Source: Pirellulales bacterium (GTDB lineage Bacteria > Planctomycetota > Planctomycetia > Pirellulales > JAICIG01). From it: a stretch of 23,055 bases of DNA. A program made the position numbers and the translations under genes. The notes under the pieces were generated by a model, which saw only the letters and a list, made by a program, of their open reading frames with translations, was not told the origin of the DNA and made no database searches. Positions 15,501 through 23,013 of this stretch are shown here, one piece after another; the stretch's first letter is position 1, and every line of letters starts with the position of its first letter. The DNA is taken from assembly GCA_025924495.1 (NCBI GenBank), contig JAICIG010000066.1, positions 1-23,055 on the forward strand, in the 5' to 3' direction.

Positions 15501-16777
15501 AGCCGATGGCAGGGGGATGGGCGTGGGCGGCGGCGCTGCTGGTCGCCGCAGCAGGCTGTGAAAGCTTACAGCCGCGGTCAGTGCAAATTGACGCCGCTTC
15601 GGGCCGCTATCAGTCAGCCCAACTAACCTACCAATTGGATACCGGCCGCCTCAGTCAACCGGTGCAAACCGCTCGCATCGCCGGCCAGCAAGTCTCCTAC
15701 CAGCAACAACCCAGCAGCCCTCTGCCGGATCGTTCTCTGGCCCGGCTTTCGGTGCAATACCCGCACCCTCGAGGCAAGGCCGACTTTGCCTTGGCCGAGG
15801 TCATCATCGAATCGGATCCCAGGCCGGTGAAAGGGTCATCGGGAGTCGATAAATCAAGCTGGCAACGATTTACCAGCGCTTTCAGCGAGGCGATGAACGA
15901 CATCCTGCCTGGCATGAGATACGGCGATGGCGTGCGAGAGGCCTGGGCGCTCGACATTCCCAAGTCCGATCTGGACCAACTCGTCGGCGAGTTGGCCAAC
16001 AGCGGCTATTTCTCTTACGGCCCCGAGACAAAGCCGGGCATCGAGGTCTTCACGCGCCTCGATGGCAAGATCATTCGCAAGACCTGGCGCCAGGTTCCCG
16101 CGCTTGATGCTTTCATCGAACGCGTGCGGCACGAAGGTCAACTAGTCTCTTACAAGCGTCCGGCGAACAGCGAAGGGCAACCGGCGGACGCGGCCGGCGG
16201 ACGCAACGATAGCGTGGCCGCCTTCCAGCAACAGCAGCAACGGCACGTGCAGCAAACTACTCCCCCCGCGCAGCCGTTCCCGGCCAACGTCGACTACATT
16301 GCGCAACAAGCAGGGCAACCTGCGCCGCAGTATCAAGGAACCGGCGCCGGCGCTATGTATCAAGGGCCAACATCCACAACAGCGCCGGCATACAGTTCGC
16401 CGCCGCTCCCTTCATCTGGCCAACCGCGGTATGGCCTTGCAGCGCCATCACAAAGCCTGAGTGGAGCGATACCGCCTAACGCGTTCCCCTACGGCAATGC
16501 AAATTCGCCGCAGTACCAAAATGCAAACGCACCGCAATATAGCAACGCGACGGCGCCCAATTACGCGCCCGGAGCAATGCCGCAGTACGGCAATCCGCGA
16601 GCGCCGCAATACGCCTCCCCGGCGTTGAACGCGCCGATACAGGGTGCAGGTCAGACTTATCCTAGCCCATCGTCGACGCCAGCTTATCCTCAAACGGGAT
16701 ATCCGCAGTCAACCTTTCCGCAAAGCCAAGCGCAGCAGTATCCCGCGACGAACGCCGGATCCTCGCGCGGCTATTGA
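15497..16777 (+). CDS. Putative lipoprotein with a Gln/Pro/Tyr-rich repetitive C-terminus
   Basis: A 426-residue protein. GTG at 15497 is chosen because GAGAGGA (15484-15490) lies 6 nt upstream, and because the protein then opens with a lipoprotein-type signal, MAGGWAWAAALLVAAAGC; the Cys at about 22 would be lipidated. Residues 25-220 form a globular region of unknown family (for example SWQRFTSAFSEAMNDILPGM). From about residue 235 the sequence becomes low complexity: Gln runs, then imperfect repeats of the type APQYxNA. Such tails often span or bind the cell wall or surface. The start overlaps the cupin stop by 4 nt. The lipobox has Ala at -3, which is tolerated but not ideal. No function is recognised. 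Confidence 0.75.
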   Translation: MKPMAGGWAWAAALLVAAAGCESLQPRSVQIDAASGRYQSAQLTYQLDTGRLSQPVQTARIAGQQVSYQQQPSSPLPDRSLARLSVQYPHPRGKADFALAEVIIESDPRPVKGSSGVDKSSWQRFTSAFSEAMNDILPGMRYGDGVREAWALDIPKSDLDQLVGELANSGYFSYGPETKPGIEVFTRLDGKIIRKTWRQVPALDAFIERVRHEGQLVSYKRPANSEGQPADAAGGRNDSVAAFQQQQQRHVQQTTPPAQPFPANVDYIAQQAGQPAPQYQGTGAGAMYQGPTSTTAPAYSSPPLPSSGQPRYGLAAPSQSLSGAIPPNAFPYGNANSPQYQNANAPQYSNATAPNYAPGAMPQYGNPRAPQYASPALNAPIQGAGQTYPSPSSTPAYPQTGYPQSTFPQSQAQQYPATNAGSSRGY

Positions 16778-16956
16778 GACCTCTGAAAGAGCACGGGCAG
16801 CCGAGAGCAGGGAGTCGAGTGGATAAATTCTCCTGCCGGCGCCTCGCCTTTCGCGAACGCGCACAAGGAGGCTATCGCATTCACTCGTGCGAGATTTCCT
16901 CTTCTCGTGCTTTCATGGCAGCAAGGACGCTTCGGAGCCCACATGCGTAACCGTGA

Positions 16957-16972
16957 GGAGGACGCGTCCTCC
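16957..16972. repeat. Perfect 16-bp palindrome in the convergent spacer
   Basis: GGAGGACGCGTCCTCC reads the same on both strands and is flanked by GTGA and TCAC arms, the right one offset by 2 nt. It lies between the stops of the lipoprotein and DAHP synthase genes. It could be a protein-binding site or part of a 3' structure; there is no loop or U-tract typical of a terminator. Nothing else is recognised in the 227-nt spacer. Confidence 0.4.
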
Positions 16973-17004
16973 ATTCACCTTGATCCGCAAGACCCAACGT
17001 CTTT

Positions 17005-18018
17005 TTACATCTTCTTGCCGAGCGCCTCGGCCACTTTACGGCAGAGAGCCATGGTCTGCTGGAACTGCTCGAAGTTGAGCGATTGGTAGCCGTCGCTCAT
17101 GGCGCTCTCGGGATCGGGATGGACCTCGAGAATCAGGCCGTCGGCGCCAGCCGCGACGCTGGCGGCGGCCATTTGTGGCACAAGGTACGTGTGCCCGGTG
17201 CCATGGCTGGGATCGACCACCACCGGCAAGTGGGTCTTGGCGTGCAGATAGGGCACTGACGCGAGCGGCAGCGTGAAACGGGTATGCGACTCAAAGGTGC
17301 GGATGCCGCGCTCGCAGAGCATTACGTTGGGATTGCCGGCGTCCAGTATGTACTCCGCGGCTAGCAGCAGCTCTTCCATGGTGGCGCTCGGACCGCGCTT
17401 CAAAAGGACCGGCTGCTTCACTTTGCCGACCGCCTCCAGCAACCGATAGTTCTGCATGTTGCGAGCGCCGATTTGCATAACATCGGCGTAGCGTGCAATC
17501 AAATCGACGTCTTCGGTGGCCAACACCTCAGTAACCACTGCCAGGCCGGTGGCCTCACGCGCGGCGGCGAGCATCTTCAGCCCCTCTTCTTTCAAGCCTT
17601 GGAAACTGTAAGGACTGGTGCGCGGCTTGAAAGCGCCGCCGCGCAGCGCCGTTGCGCCGGCCGCTTTGACCGCCTTGGCGCAGGCCATGATCTGATCTTC
17701 ATTCTCAACCGAACATGGACCGGCAATCACGCCCAAATGCACGCCGCCAACCTTGAGGCTGCCGGCAGTCACTATCGTGGGCTCGTTCTTCACCTCGCGG
17801 CTGGCCACTTTGTACGGGGCCAGAATCGGCATCACCTCGGACACGCCGGAACCGCTTTCCAGCGACTCCTTCAGTCCATCGCGTTCAGCGCCAATAGCTG
17901 CAATCACCGTACGTTCGACGCCGCGCAGCACGTGCGCCTTAAGTCCCAAGCTTTCGACGCGCTGAACCATATGATCGACCTCCGCCGGGGTTGCATTGCG
18001 TTTCATGACGACGATCAC
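17005..18018 (-). CDS. aroF: 3-deoxy-7-phosphoheptulonate (DAHP) synthase, type I-beta with N-terminal regulatory-type domain
   Basis: A 337-residue enzyme joining PEP and erythrose 4-phosphate, the first step of the shikimate pathway. GTG at 18018 is chosen over TTG at 18024: AGGAG (plus 18027-18031) is 8 nt from the GTG but only 2 nt from the TTG, and the product then starts (M)IVVMKRNAT like the Thermotoga enzyme. Residues 1-70 form a ferredoxin-like domain that mediates Tyr/Phe feedback in that enzyme. The barrel carries GPCSVEN near 100, [49 protein letters not shown] and EVHPDPE, covering the PEP, sugar-phosphate and metal sites. Upstream lies a leader peptide with an attenuator, so control of transcription by aromatic amino acids is likely. 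Confidence 0.95.
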   Translation of the reverse strand: MIVVMKRNATPAEVDHMVQRVESLGLKAHVLRGVERTVIAAIGAERDGLKESLESGSGVSEVMPILAPYKVASREVKNEPTIVTAGSLKVGGVHLGVIAGPCSVENEDQIMACAKAVKAAGATALRGGAFKPRTSPYSFQGLKEEGLKMLAAAREATGLAVVTEVLATEDVDLIARYADVMQIGARNMQNYRLLEAVGKVKQPVLLKRGPSATMEELLLAAEYILDAGNPNVMLCERGIRTFESHTRFTLPLASVPYLHAKTHLPVVVDPSHGTGHTYLVPQMAAASVAAGADGLILEVHPDPESAMSDGYQSLNFEQFQQTMALCRKVAEALGKKM

Positions 18019-18044
18019 GGGCAAAACTCCTGATTCCTAGGCTC

Positions 18045-18087
18045 AAAAAATAAAAAAAGCCCGGCGACCACTTGGGTCACGGGGCTT
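18045..18087 (-). terminator. Intrinsic terminator hairpin in the aroF leader (attenuator)
   Basis: On the minus strand the 13-nt arm AAGCCCCGTGACC (plus 18075-18087) pairs with GGTCGCCGGGCTT (plus 18057-18069) across a 5-nt loop. Twelve of 13 positions pair, including one G-U. The stem runs straight into seven T, one A and six T. It lies after the leader peptide and before the aroF ribosome binding site, so termination here would stop aroF expression. Confidence 0.9.
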
Positions 18088-18144
18088 GTTGTGTCGCTCA
18101 GATTGAGGTTTACGCTTTACAAACCTCCTCCGGCCCCGCGACCC
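18074..18144 (-). promoter_or_regulatory. Antiterminator pairing in the aroF leader
   Basis: RNA segment 2, GGGTCGCGGGGC (plus 18133-18144), can pair over 12 uninterrupted positions, one of them G-U, with segment 3, GCCCCGTGACCC (plus 18074-18085). Segment 3 is also the 5' arm of the terminator, so the two folds exclude each other. Segment 2 can instead pair with segment 1 (CCCCG, plus 18147-18151) just after the aromatic codons. That gives the 1:2, 2:3 and 3:4 logic of trp/phe-type attenuators. Confidence 0.85.
18105..18127 (-). promoter_or_regulatory. Hairpin enclosing the leader-peptide stop codon
   Basis: GAGGTTT (plus 18121-18127 on the minus strand) pairs perfectly with AAACCTC (plus 18105-18111), with the leader TAA (18117-18119) in the 9-nt loop. 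In addition GTAAAGC in this loop is complementary to GCTTTAC within the last aromatic codons. These pairings may tune ribosome release or pausing. Confidence 0.5.
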
Positions 18145-18206
18145 GACGGGGTAAAGCTAAACCAATAGCCAAAATAAAACGCGTGGCACGGAGTCATACG
18201 AAGCAT
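18117..18206 (-). CDS. Aromatic-rich leader peptide of the DAHP synthase gene
   Basis: A 29-residue open frame starting at ATG 18206 (a second in-frame ATG is at 18197) and ending at TAA 18117-18119. Residues 10-18 read FYFGYWFSF: four Phe, two Tyr and one Trp among nine codons, with one Gly and one Ser. The rest is MLRMTPCHA and a Gly-rich tail. A ribosome starved for Phe, Tyr or Trp would stall here and mask segment 1 (codons 19-20), freeing segment 2 to form the antiterminator. A fast ribosome would reach the stop, cover segment 2 and let the terminator form. Only a weak AGG lies before the ATG. No promoter was recognised in 18207-18354. Confidence 0.85.
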   Translation of the reverse strand: MLRMTPCHAFYFGYWFSFTPSGRGAGGGL

Positions 18207-18354
18207 TCTGCCTGGAAGCCCCTGGCGATGCAAGAGAAATCTTGAAAACGCGTCATGGAAAGAGGCCAGAATTACCGTTCTTCCCCACGGAAATCAGGCG
18301 ATTTGGCCCCTGACAATGCTACGTACCGGGTCTCTGTAGGTTCCTTATGCTCCG

Positions 18355-19158
18355 TTACGCGAACAATTGCGCAAACGCCGCCTTCGACTGGATCAACAGG
18401 TCGCGATAGTCTGCGGCCTCGATATCCTCGCCCATGAGCTCAACATCGTAAAAGCCGTCGTAGCCGGCGCCGGTCAGGGCGCAGACGATTTCCTTAAGAG
18501 GAATCGCTCCTTCCCCCCGGCGCGCACGGTTTTGCTCGTTATGCGGCGGCGCCTTTCCGTCGCCCAGATGAACGACTGCGATCCGATCGGCAACCCCCGC
18601 CAAGCGGTTGACCACTTGATGGTCCTGTCCCAGGTGGTAGGTATCGAATGTGAGTCTCAGTCGCGGGCTGCCGACCAACTCCAGCAGGGCTAGGGTGTCA
18701 TCGAGGCTGGTCAGAAAGGTCCATTCGCCAGCACAGCCTAAGTGCATCGGCTCCAAGGCCAGCGTCACGTCGAGTTGATCCGCCAGAGGCGCTAATTCCT
18801 TGAGCGCCTCTTTGACTAGGCGACGCGCATGGTTATGCGTGTGGCCGGCTCGTCCGCCGCTATAGACGACTAGACAACCGGCCTTCATCTCCGCCGCCAG
18901 CCGGACTGCCTCTTCAGCATCCTCGATGCTTTCGCGCAGGGTGCGACCGTCGCTGCCCGTGAAGCCCCCCGCCCACAACAAATTCGAGACTTGCAGGCCG
19001 CTCTCGGCGAGCAGCTCGATGCCCTTCTCCTCGCCGAAATCAGATAACTTCTGCCGCCAAACGCCAATCCCCCGAATATCTGCCTTCGCGTATTGAGCCA
19101 CGTCCTCTTCAAACGACCAGCGATAGGTCGTCATCTCGTTCATCGATAGCTGCGCCAT
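18355..19158 (-). CDS. Sugar phosphate isomerase/epimerase-like TIM-barrel protein
   Basis: A 267-residue xylose-isomerase-like (AP-endonuclease 2 superfamily) barrel. Metal-binding positions are visible in LALEPMHLG (Glu), TFDTYHLG (Asp, His), VVHLGD (His) and DVELMGED (Glu). The RGEGAIPLKEIV segment is also typical. Members interconvert keto-sugars or epimerise sugars and inositols; the substrate cannot be fixed from sequence. ATG at 19158 is chosen because GGGAG lies 9 nt upstream and the earlier ATG at 19191 adds an unlikely basic extension. It lies 164 nt downstream of the mfnE homologue on the same strand and upstream of the aroF leader, so it is probably its own transcription unit. Confidence 0.87.
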   Translation of the reverse strand: MAQLSMNEMTTYRWSFEEDVAQYAKADIRGIGVWRQKLSDFGEEKGIELLAESGLQVSNLLWAGGFTGSDGRTLRESIEDAEEAVRLAAEMKAGCLVVYSGGRAGHTHNHARRLVKEALKELAPLADQLDVTLALEPMHLGCAGEWTFLTSLDDTLALLELVGSPRLRLTFDTYHLGQDHQVVNRLAGVADRIAVVHLGDGKAPPHNEQNRARRGEGAIPLKEIVCALTGAGYDGFYDVELMGEDIEAADYRDLLIQSKAAFAQLFA

Positions 19159-19322
19159 CCGTGTTCGCTCCCTTCCGTGCTTCCCGGCCAACGCGACCGT
19201 CGGACCCGCCGCTGCCCGCGCAGGCGACTAGTATGTGGAATCGATGAGCGGCTGTAAAGCAACCCCTCCGTGGCGAAACAAGGTCGGTGCTCCGAAACGT
19301 CTTCGTTGAGCGGCGAGCTTCC

Positions 19323-19955
19323 TCAAAGGGGGGCGACAGCCCGCCAGGCGATTTCGAGAAACTCGTCGCTGCGGAAGTTTACGCTGCGAATTGCCGGCAA
19401 ACCGCCGCCGAATTGCGGCAGCAAGGGATCAACGAACCCAGCAGCAGCGGCGGCGGGAAGCGTCGCTTCGTGCTGTGGCAATTTCGATTTCAACAACACA
19501 AGTTCAGTTGCGTCGACGCAAGAAGCAATACGAGCGGCAATCGAGTCGCTCGTCGCCTGCCAACTTTCCGGCAACGTCGGACCGGGGAATCGCCGCTCTT
19601 CCTCGCGCAGAAAAACCCACGGATCGAGAATCGACAGAGTCGCGGGCCGAGAGCGCCATTCGGCAATCGAAGCCATGAGCCGCGCTTCGGGCAACAGCGC
19701 TGCCAACATCTCCGCATGGATAGTCATTGCCCGAATGCAGAGCCAATGTGACGCGGTCTCGCCCAGGCGATGCAACCGGTCGGCGTCGCGCAACACGTCG
19801 GCGAGTCGTCCGCCCCCCACCACGAGCAATGTGGACATTGCAGGCTGCCGTTCCAACCAGCGCCGTAATCGTGCAGCCAAATCGGGCAGATCGAGCAAAC
19901 TGCCTCCCAGTTTCACGACACGACGCGGCCACGGATGTTCTAATCCAGACGTCAT
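19323..19955 (-). CDS. mfnE: Amino-acid-kinase family protein, MfnE-like (furan cofactor synthesis)
   Basis: A 210-residue amino acid kinase fold protein. It has VVKLGGSLLD at 13-22 (phosphate-binding Lys and Gly), LLVVGGGRLADVLRD at 43-57, and a C-terminal FVDPLLPQFGGGLPAIRSVNF segment. In methanogens MfnE phosphorylates the aminomethylfuran alcohol phosphate to a diphosphate, which MfnF then condenses. The start overlaps the mfnF stop in an ATGA (19952-19955), which indicates translational coupling and a shared pathway. The identity comes from the fold and the mfnF neighbour; other amino acid kinases share the N-terminal motif, so the symbol is an inference. Confidence 0.78.
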   Translation of the reverse strand: MTSGLEHPWPRRVVKLGGSLLDLPDLAARLRRWLERQPAMSTLLVVGGGRLADVLRDADRLHRLGETASHWLCIRAMTIHAEMLAALLPEARLMASIAEWRSRPATLSILDPWVFLREEERRFPGPTLPESWQATSDSIAARIASCVDATELVLLKSKLPQHEATLPAAAAAGFVDPLLPQFGGGLPAIRSVNFRSDEFLEIAWRAVAPL

Positions 19956-20965
19956 CGATCTACGGCTGCCTCAGCCAATACCGCCAGCGCGTGCGCGGGC
20001 GCGACGCGCGACAGATGGGGGCCCAATTCATCGTTCAGCGAAATGACGCTCACGGTAAGTTTCATTCGATCCAACATCTGGCGAGCCAAGAATTCGCCTT
20101 GTCCTGAAATGACAACTGTCGATAACGGCTGCGATAATGACCGCAGCACACCCTGCGCTGCAAGCGCCAGGCGGGCCAACTGGGCCCGCGAAATCGCTGT
20201 CGCGGCCGCGCGAGCGTCCGATTCGTCGAACATTTCGCGATCCGCGCAGATTGATCGCGCCAACCGGTCGCGCGCCGCCTCGCACGTCGCCGGCCGACCA
20301 TCGGCCGTCTGACAACTGTCAGGCGCCTCTGGCAGGTCGCCCAATGTCAGATAAGCATCATAAGTGGTCGCGAACAGTTCTTGTGCGGTCGGGACTTGCT
20401 TGCCGCGCCAGGGCAGCGCGCTCGCCACGGCACAGACGGGGCTACGCGCCACGCCCGTGTAAACCAGTTCGCCCGCGGCCATCCGTTCTGGATCGGTGCG
20501 TCCTTGGGCAACCGGCTCCCCCTCGACGAGCGGAATCAGGTCAGTCGTCGTGGACCCAATGTCGATCAGCAGGCCGCCGGCCTGGGGAGCGTACCGCCCG
20601 GCAAGCCGGGCCAGAGCGTGCCAGTTAGAGGCCGCCGCAAGCAATGGCTGCTCAATCGCTTGTTTCGGCGAGACGAAGGAGCCGTCGACGAGATACACGA
20701 AAACGTTGCGCTCATCGCTCACGTTAGCAACCGCGGACAGGATCGCTCGCACGCCTTCCGCCTTGGTATTAAAACAGTCGGCCAGTTCGCCCGTCATGGT
20801 CACGGCAATTCGATCATAGTGCGGCGACTGAGCAATGAGTTGCTGCAAAGCATTGTCCAGCTCGCGCGGCTTCTGCCACAAAGGAAAATATTGCGAAATC
20901 GCAAAGCCGCGGCCATCGGCCGCTTTCAAGTTCGCCCCGCCGATATCAAGCGCCAGCCATTTCAT
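19952..20965 (-). CDS. mfnF: Hydantoinase/oxoprolinase-like protein of the H4MPT-linked C1 pathway, MfnF-like
   Basis: A 337-residue ASKHA-fold protein. LALDIGGANLKAA at 4-16 and LLIDIGSTTTDLIPL at 132-146 are the two phosphate-binding loops, and GELVYTGVARSPVCAV at 165-180 is a signature of the family annotated as tetrahydromethanopterin-linked C1 transfer protein. In methanogens MfnF joins the aminomethylfuran diphosphate to the tyramine part to make the methanofuran core. In bacteria the related cofactor is methylofuran. The gene lies 60 nt downstream of the mfnD homologue and overlaps the mfnE homologue by 4 nt. Confidence is high for the family and moderate for the exact reaction. Confidence 0.87.
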   Translation of the reverse strand: MKWLALDIGGANLKAADGRGFAISQYFPLWQKPRELDNALQQLIAQSPHYDRIAVTMTGELADCFNTKAEGVRAILSAVANVSDERNVFVYLVDGSFVSPKQAIEQPLLAAASNWHALARLAGRYAPQAGGLLIDIGSTTTDLIPLVEGEPVAQGRTDPERMAAGELVYTGVARSPVCAVASALPWRGKQVPTAQELFATTYDAYLTLGDLPEAPDSCQTADGRPATCEAARDRLARSICADREMFDESDARAAATAISRAQLARLALAAQGVLRSLSQPLSTVVISGQGEFLARQMLDRMKLTVSVISLNDELGPHLSRVAPAHALAVLAEAAVDR

Positions 20966-21025
20966 TGTTTCTCCCGCCGCCTTACGCTCAGCGACATACT
21001 TGTTACTTGCACCTTCATCGGCTCA

Positions 21026-22057
21026 TTACGCTGCTCGCATGGCAATCGATCCATCCGCATCAAATTGCACGCGTTCGGCGCTAAATGACAATTTCGGCAT
21101 TCTTCCTCCTATAACATCCAGCATTGCGCCAGCGAGATTATGCTTGCAAGCGGCGCGCAACCCAACGTAAGACGTGGTCAATCGCGGATTCACTTCAATG
21201 ACATAGTCCCTCTCGCCATCGCTCGACTCGCCCAGGATGAGATCGACGCCCAGGTAGCCCAATGCGGCCGGCAGTGCGACAATCGTTTGCTCCGCTAAAC
21301 GCGTCGCGCGCTTTGCCAAATTGCAAGGCAATGGGAGCTCGCCGCCAAGATAACGAAAGCAACGATCTTCGCTCAGGCGCTGCCGGCATGGGGGCAAAAC
21401 CAAATGCCCCTTAGGACCGCAGAGCACCGCAGCGCTGGCGGCGATCCCGGCACAGAATCGCTCCAATCGCCCCAGTCCCCATCGGGCTTCGGCAGGAGCG
21501 GCCGCCGCGTCTTGTACGAAGGAAATTCCTTGCGAGCCCGCTCCGTCAAGCGGCTTCCACACGCTGGGATAGGAAAAGTCCCGCGGCCATGCTTCGCCTG
21601 CGGCTATCGGCATGCCGTCAGGAACGCGCACGTCCGCAGCCGATAAACGTTCGGCCAAAGCGTGCTTGTCGCTTGCCAACTCTACCAGCGAAATATGGGG
21701 GCCGAGTAACCGCCCGCCGACCGACGCGACTCTACGGCAGCGCTCCGCGAGAGCGCCGCCGATCTCCGGTGCAATGACGATCGTCCAATCGGCCGACGCG
21801 GCCAGTCGATCGAACGATTGACGTTCGTCATCGGCATCGCTGACATCGATCCGATGGCAATCGCCAGGCTCCCACGGCGCCAGACGGCGGTCCCTTTGAC
21901 AGAAAACTTGGACGCCTTCCACCGAAACCAGGTCGCTCGTCAGCGCAGCCGCCATGGCCTTGCCTTCCGGCACTAAGGAAGCAAATTCCCCCAGGGCGTC
22001 CGCGGACGAGAGCAGGCCGCCTCCGGTGATGAATTCGAAAATAAAGATGGAGATCAT
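21026..22057 (-). CDS. mfnD: ATP-grasp ligase, MfnD-like (furan cofactor synthesis)
   Basis: A 343-residue ATP-grasp enzyme. ATP-binding Lys168 is in YPSVWKPLDGAGSQG, and the metal-binding acidic cluster is Asp271 (GVDLIL) with Glu288 and Asn290 in YVIEVNPRLTTSYVGLR. ATG at 22057 is chosen over a start at 22249: it gives the family opening (MISIFIFEFITGGGLL) and avoids overlap with the divergent zinc-ribbon gene. In methanogens MfnD ligates glutamate to tyramine. In bacterial methylofuran the core is reported to contain tyrosine with a polyglutamate tail, so the natural substrate here may be tyrosine. No tyrosine decarboxylase gene is nearby, in line with that idea. It heads the mfnD-mfnF-mfnE run. 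Confidence 0.8.
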   Translation of the reverse strand: MISIFIFEFITGGGLLSSADALGEFASLVPEGKAMAAALTSDLVSVEGVQVFCQRDRRLAPWEPGDCHRIDVSDADDERQSFDRLAASADWTIVIAPEIGGALAERCRRVASVGGRLLGPHISLVELASDKHALAERLSAADVRVPDGMPIAAGEAWPRDFSYPSVWKPLDGAGSQGISFVQDAAAAPAEARWGLGRLERFCAGIAASAAVLCGPKGHLVLPPCRQRLSEDRCFRYLGGELPLPCNLAKRATRLAEQTIVALPAALGYLGVDLILGESSDGERDYVIEVNPRLTTSYVGLRAACKHNLAGAMLDVIGGRMPKLSFSAERVQFDADGSIAMRAA

Positions 22058-22181
22058 CGCCGTCGGCCGTTGCTTGACGCGTGCAACATAAGCCGCCAGT
22101 ATACGCTGATTGGCGACGACCGGCAGGGCGCTCGGCTGAAGAGCAGCCGCGCTGTTCGGTCGCGCCTGGCGGGGAGGCGTC

Positions 22182-22682
22182 ATGCCAATCGACCTGACCT
22201 GTGGACAGTGCGGAAAGACATTGCGAGTGCAGGATGACGCGGGCGGCAAGCAGGCGCGCTGCCCCAGTTGCCAGTCGCTGAGCGACGTTCCGCTTACGGC
22301 CGTCGAGTTAGTTTCCGAGGCGCCGCCAAGCGCGCAATCGGTTCCTAACGAAAATGCCTATCGCTCACCTGCCCCCTTCGGCTCAGACTCATCCGGCTCG
22401 CCGTTTGCGCCGCCGAAGAACCTTGGCGATGATGCCGCCATCCGCATGCTGTTGCCCGTAGGCCGTTCGCTATGGGCCATAGCCGCCGGGTACTTTGGGC
22501 TGTTCTCGCTAGTCTGCCTGCCAGCGCCAATCGCCGTCATTCTCGGCTTGATTGTGATTTGGGATATTCGCCATCACCCGGAAAAGCACGGAATGGGTCG
22601 CGCGATCTTCGGACTGGCGATGGGCCTGGCCGGAAGCCTGGGATTTGTTCTGATGATGATCTCGCTGGCTCACGGGCGTTGA
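22182..22682 (+). CDS. Zinc-ribbon and DUF4190-like membrane protein
   Basis: A 166-residue protein. The N-terminus has a zinc ribbon with Cys7, Cys10, Cys27 and Cys30 (CGQC ... CPSC), preceded by MPIDLT, a very common planctomycete opening. A Ser/Pro-rich linker (about 45-80) follows. The C-terminal part has two hydrophobic segments near 97-127 and 138-163, with HPEKHGMGRAIFGLAMG between them, as in DUF4190. It is likely an inner-membrane protein with a cytoplasmic ribbon. The ribosome binding site GGGGAGG lies 4 nt before the ATG. The gene diverges from the mfnD homologue and its stop is 13 nt from that of the convergent MIP18-family gene. Function unknown. Confidence 0.8.
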   Translation: MPIDLTCGQCGKTLRVQDDAGGKQARCPSCQSLSDVPLTAVELVSEAPPSAQSVPNENAYRSPAPFGSDSSGSPFAPPKNLGDDAAIRMLLPVGRSLWAIAAGYFGLFSLVCLPAPIAVILGLIVIWDIRHHPEKHGMGRAIFGLAMGLAGSLGFVLMMISLAHGR

Positions 22683-22695
22683 GATCGGCCGCCGA

Positions 22696-23013
22696 CTAGA
22701 AGATGCCCAACTGATCGCGGGCGTCTTCCGTCATGCGATCGGGCGTCCAAGGGGGCGTCATGACGAGCTTTACTTCCACCTGCCCGACCCCTTCCAAGCG
22801 CCCCAGCACGTCCTTGGAATTCTGCAGCAACTGAGGACCAGCGGGGCAAGCCGGACTGGTCATGGTCATCTCGATCGCGATGTTCGATTTGCCCTCTTCG
22901 CTTTCGGTAACCGTCACCAGATAGATCAATCCCAGGTCGACAATGTTGACGAACAACTCGGGATCAATGACCTGCTTCAAAGCTTCGCGTGCTGCATCTT
23001 CGGTAATCGGCAT
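22696..23013 (-). CDS. MIP18/PaaD (DUF59) family protein, SufT-like iron-sulfur assembly factor
   Basis: A 105-residue single-domain protein. It opens with ALKQVIDPELFVNIVDLGLIY, the MIP18/DUF59 signature, has the conserved reactive Cys56 in MTSPACPAG, and ends with VMTPPWTPDRMTEDARDQLG. Family members help mature Fe-S proteins. Stand-alone copies of this size are usually called metal-sulfur cluster biosynthetic enzyme or SufT. No suf genes are visible in the remaining 42 bases to the window edge, so the operon context is unknown. Confidence 0.88.
   Translation of the reverse strand: MPITEDAAREALKQVIDPELFVNIVDLGLIYLVTVTESEEGKSNIAIEMTMTSPACPAGPQLLQNSKDVLGRLEGVGQVEVKLVMTPPWTPDRMTEDARDQLGIF

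Noticed and set aside
19270..20046. 258-aa open frame on the plus strand
   Set aside because: Antisense to the mfnE homologue and part of mfnF. Its Arg/Ser-rich composition is typical of a shadow frame and it has no recognisable motif.
20381..21088. 235-aa open frame on the plus strand
   Set aside because: Antisense to the mfnF homologue, whose motifs are clear; no domain seen.
22074..22105. TTGACG ... TATACG as a promoter for the zinc-ribbon gene
   Set aside because: The spacer is 20 nt, too long for a standard sigma-70 promoter.
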